NCBI RefSeq assembly: GCF_040581485.1
Contig: NC_090134.1
Location: 2,666,001 to 2,730,000, forward strand
DNA: 64,000 nucleotides
Source of the DNA: Linepithema humile
Lineage: Eukaryota; Arthropoda; Insecta; Hymenoptera; Formicidae
Direction of reading: 5' to 3'
In this document: piece after piece, positions 61,101-64,000 of the stretch
How positions within the stretch are numbered: the stretch's first letter is position 1
Layout of the letters: each line of letters starts with the position of its first letter
Program-made: the position numbers and the translations under genes
Notes under the pieces: model-generated
The model's input: the letters and a program-made list of their open reading frames with translations, nothing else
Database searches by the model: none
Told to the model about the DNA's origin: nothing

Positions 61101-64000
61101 AATTTTGTTTATTATTCGCCTGAAGATTCTCAAAAAATATATTTTCCAAATTGAATTGCAAACGAATTTTATTCTTAGATATCATAAACTTGACTTATTT
61201 GATTTACAATACAGTAAAAACTACTAAAGAAAATATTTCATAATTTTTAAATAATTTAGTATTAAAATATAATAATTTAATAATTTTTTTAATTATATAA
61301 GAAATTCTCGTATCTCGACAAATAAATGTTGTTTTATTGTTCGTTATTTCTGATCTTATTTGTAAAAAAAATTAGGAAATTATTTGGTTCTCATGGCGCC
61401 AACAAGTCTAAATACTCTTTCTCATCTTTGCGCAATCAATATATCTTTAATTCCTAATCGAGCATTTCGCGAAGCACAAACAGGCAAGTAAGGCGCTAAT
61501 TTGTCTGTCAAGTCCACGACTGTATCAGTGACATCACCGGGAGAGCATTAAAAGCCGGGATCGCGTGAGTGACCGCGCGCGTCCGTTATCGGTATTGCAA
61601 AACTAGCGCACGATTATAAAGAAGCGCTACTTGAGCGAGAAGAGAGAAAAGAAGTGTCGCAATTCAATGGAAACTACCGTTGATCGAAAACACGCGGAGA
61701 CACGAGAATAAAAGAAGCAAAAAAAAAAATTGAAAAAGTCGATCCTCTCCACCGACAGTTTACGCCTCGTCGCGACAATTCCAGATTGACACACCACAAA
61801 CACAAATCTCGCGTCGCGTGAACACAGCTTATCTCGGAGAAAGACTTTTACCAGCTCATACAACGTGCGTCCACCACCTACGTAACTTACGCCACAAGTA
61901 AATAATAATATCAACAACACAAGAGTATATACGAAAAAAAAGATATATAGATGATCGAAATCTTGGATTTGTTTTAATATTCCTGGCGAGAGAGCGATAT
62001 CGCGTCGGGTAAAATCTCGATTCAACAACGATGGTAATCACAGATAAGTCATCGCGCTTTCCCAAAACAATGTTGTTCGTATAAGAGGCAGGCGGACGGA
62101 GCACGTGAAAATTTTCATCGTCCAATTTGATTCCAGCGCGACGCGCAGATAACTTTAATCTCTTCGCCGATTTACAGTTATTTTTGCACGCGTGATACAA
62201 TGTAGGAGCGCAAAAAACTGCGCCGCAAAAAAAAGGCATATCCGTCCAAGTTATATATACAAAGAAATCGCGCCGATACGATGATAAATAATTAATCGGC
62301 TGCGATAAATTGCGAAATCGGCTATAAGAGGTCTGTAATCGCGGTTCTCCGCTTACGTTATTTATCTTAAGGATAAACGCATCGTGTAATTATAGATATG
62401 CAAAATATTAACTCCCAATATAATAATTTATGTAATTAGCTATTTACACCGAGAGTATTAATCCATATTCCTTGTGTAATCACACGTATGGCCAGTGACA
62501 AAGACTTAAATAATTTACGTTACTTCTGGCATAGAGCGACCGCTCCCTAAGTCAGTTTATCGAAAAATATGCTGTCGCATATTTTTGTATGGGCAATTTA
62601 AATATGGCCAATTTGTCGTATTTATAATATTATTATATTTATCAGGATACGCGTGAGAGATTATACCAAATCGTGTTTCCTACCAGTAGTACCTATATTT
62701 ATGTTACAACGCATCCTATACGTGTAAGAATATTTTGCTGCATTGCTAGAGACAATTACGATAATTTTGACGCGTTATATGCGCAAAGTTAATAAGTCTG
62801 TCATTATCAGTGATATGCGCAATTTCGTAGCTGTCTCTCGCCATGTGGCATAAGTGTCATAACATGAATTCATGGGGAGAACACGAGAAGATTAGTCAGA
62901 GCCTATAAAAGTGCTATCTACGTAAGATAAATGTGTAATTCGTCGCAGCTGACTCTTTACTTCGCGTTGGCGAGTGATAAGTCAAGAACGAGGGTAGAAA
63001 ATATTGATTCCGATGACACACGAACAAGAATGATTTCTTTCCTAATAATAGCAATGATAATAATTAATAGCAACGAGAGTAAAACGCATTTTCAATGCGT
63101 AAGCTATTTAATCACGCGGTCACGATTTTCTCGATTTTCCCTCCGCACTTTATCCGCAATTAATCAACGAGTATATAACGCGTTGCACGAAGTTATTGAA
63201 CTCCATCTATATGTTGATGACGTGAAAATTATATTATTGTATTCGAGTTACCTTGACACTTTGCCGATCGCATCGTCGATTATTGTAATCGGAAATTTAA
63301 AGTTCACAAAACTTGTTAAAGTTATTCTTCAACTTTCGACATATATTTGCTGTTGTTAAAATACGTTATATATATTATATTTTAATTTGTAAAGTGTTTT
63401 GGCTTGAACTCTGTAAAAATGAATTTAGCGTTGTACTGTAAAGCTTATTGTGTTCTGGCCGGGAAGGTATTAAGACGTATCTTTGCGTCCGATCATCGAT
63501 TGATCGGATTAAATGTTCTACAAGTAAACAGTCATCACCGCCAATAATCGAGACAATGGCAATTGACGTCCCGGCATGCCTTGTGAAACTCTCGTAAATG
63601 TGCCTTAACTTGCCGTGTCGCATGTTAGCTCGAGATGTGTGCTCGCCTCTCGTTGTAAGTAGCGTCTATCATTGACTAACAAGGACTAACTGGGTACATA
63701 GAACCCTGTAGCTGCAACCGTGGGTCTCGATCAGGGTGATACCGTGACCGTAACCACCTTTTTTTTTAAATAAAAATATATATATTGTAAGAATTTCACG
63801 AAAATTAATTACCAAATATTTCGTCAAAATCAAATATAACAAAATGCCACGGTAAAATCAACAGAAACGCAAGATGAGATTTGTATTTGCAAAAAAACGT
63901 CGGCAATAAATACGGGGAATATCCCGAGGCAACAAAATCGGAATTGCATAACAGGAAATATCACGTGCGCACGTGAGTTTCGCGGAGAACTGTTAACGCG
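58135..64000. other. no supported gene downstream of gukh
   Basis: AT-rich sequence, especially 60,180-61,380, with more GC-rich pieces at about 59,520-60,170 and 61,500-62,240. Open frames on either strand are short and lack domain features. A small 7-bp palindrome (CTATCAT CAA ATGATAG) is at 58,915-58,931. Confidence 0.55.

Overview
The window is nuclear DNA from an animal with introns. It has AT-rich, microsatellite-rich non-coding stretches alternating with GC/CpG-rich islands, compact GT-AG introns and CpG that is not depleted. Together with the type of gene found, this points to an insect, most likely a hymenopteran such as an ant. The species-level guess is inference from composition only. 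No bacterial-style operons, CRISPR arrays, rRNA or convincing tRNAs were seen.

One protein-coding gene can be reconstructed with confidence. It is on the + strand at about 49,394-57,839, in seven exons whose phases join without a break into 1,254 codons plus a TAA stop (N-terminus missing). The protein matches the Nance-Horan syndrome (NHS) / Drosophila Guk-holder (gukh) family at several points spread over its length and in the same order. These are a TRP..EL block, LPSPEEQ, VDVSGRGFER followed by a basic RRRN-T-I segment, a SSSGNWS-type serine block, CDTEGYYTSFHMDSGL, PERKSSL, and a C-terminal SESYRMANSPI motif. Members of this family are actin- and junction-associated scaffolds. In flies Guk-holder binds the guanylate-kinase domain of Discs large. 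The first exon(s), normally carrying the WAVE-homology domain, are not recognisable here and probably lie upstream of the window behind a long first intron. A small alternative 5' exon at 47,085-47,193 is possible but unproven.

Bases 1-49,393 hold no coding gene I can support. They contain microsatellites, GC-rich islands and several hairpins. The most striking is a 408-bp foldback element at 12,725-13,132, whose 127-bp arms differ at only three positions and whose middle carries a 92-bp tandem duplication. A compact 66-bp palindromic element lies at 32,781-32,846. A possible non-coding first exon of a minus-strand gene lies at 32,373-32,451.

Within the NHS/gukh gene, the last intron consists largely of two diverged copies of a 330-360 bp unit. 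A 92-bp CT microsatellite lies upstream of exon 5, and a 19-bp perfect inverted repeat sits in a short intron. The end of the coding region plus the start of the 3' UTR appears to be duplicated in tandem 193 bp downstream. Downstream of 58,135 to the window end no gene is recognisable.
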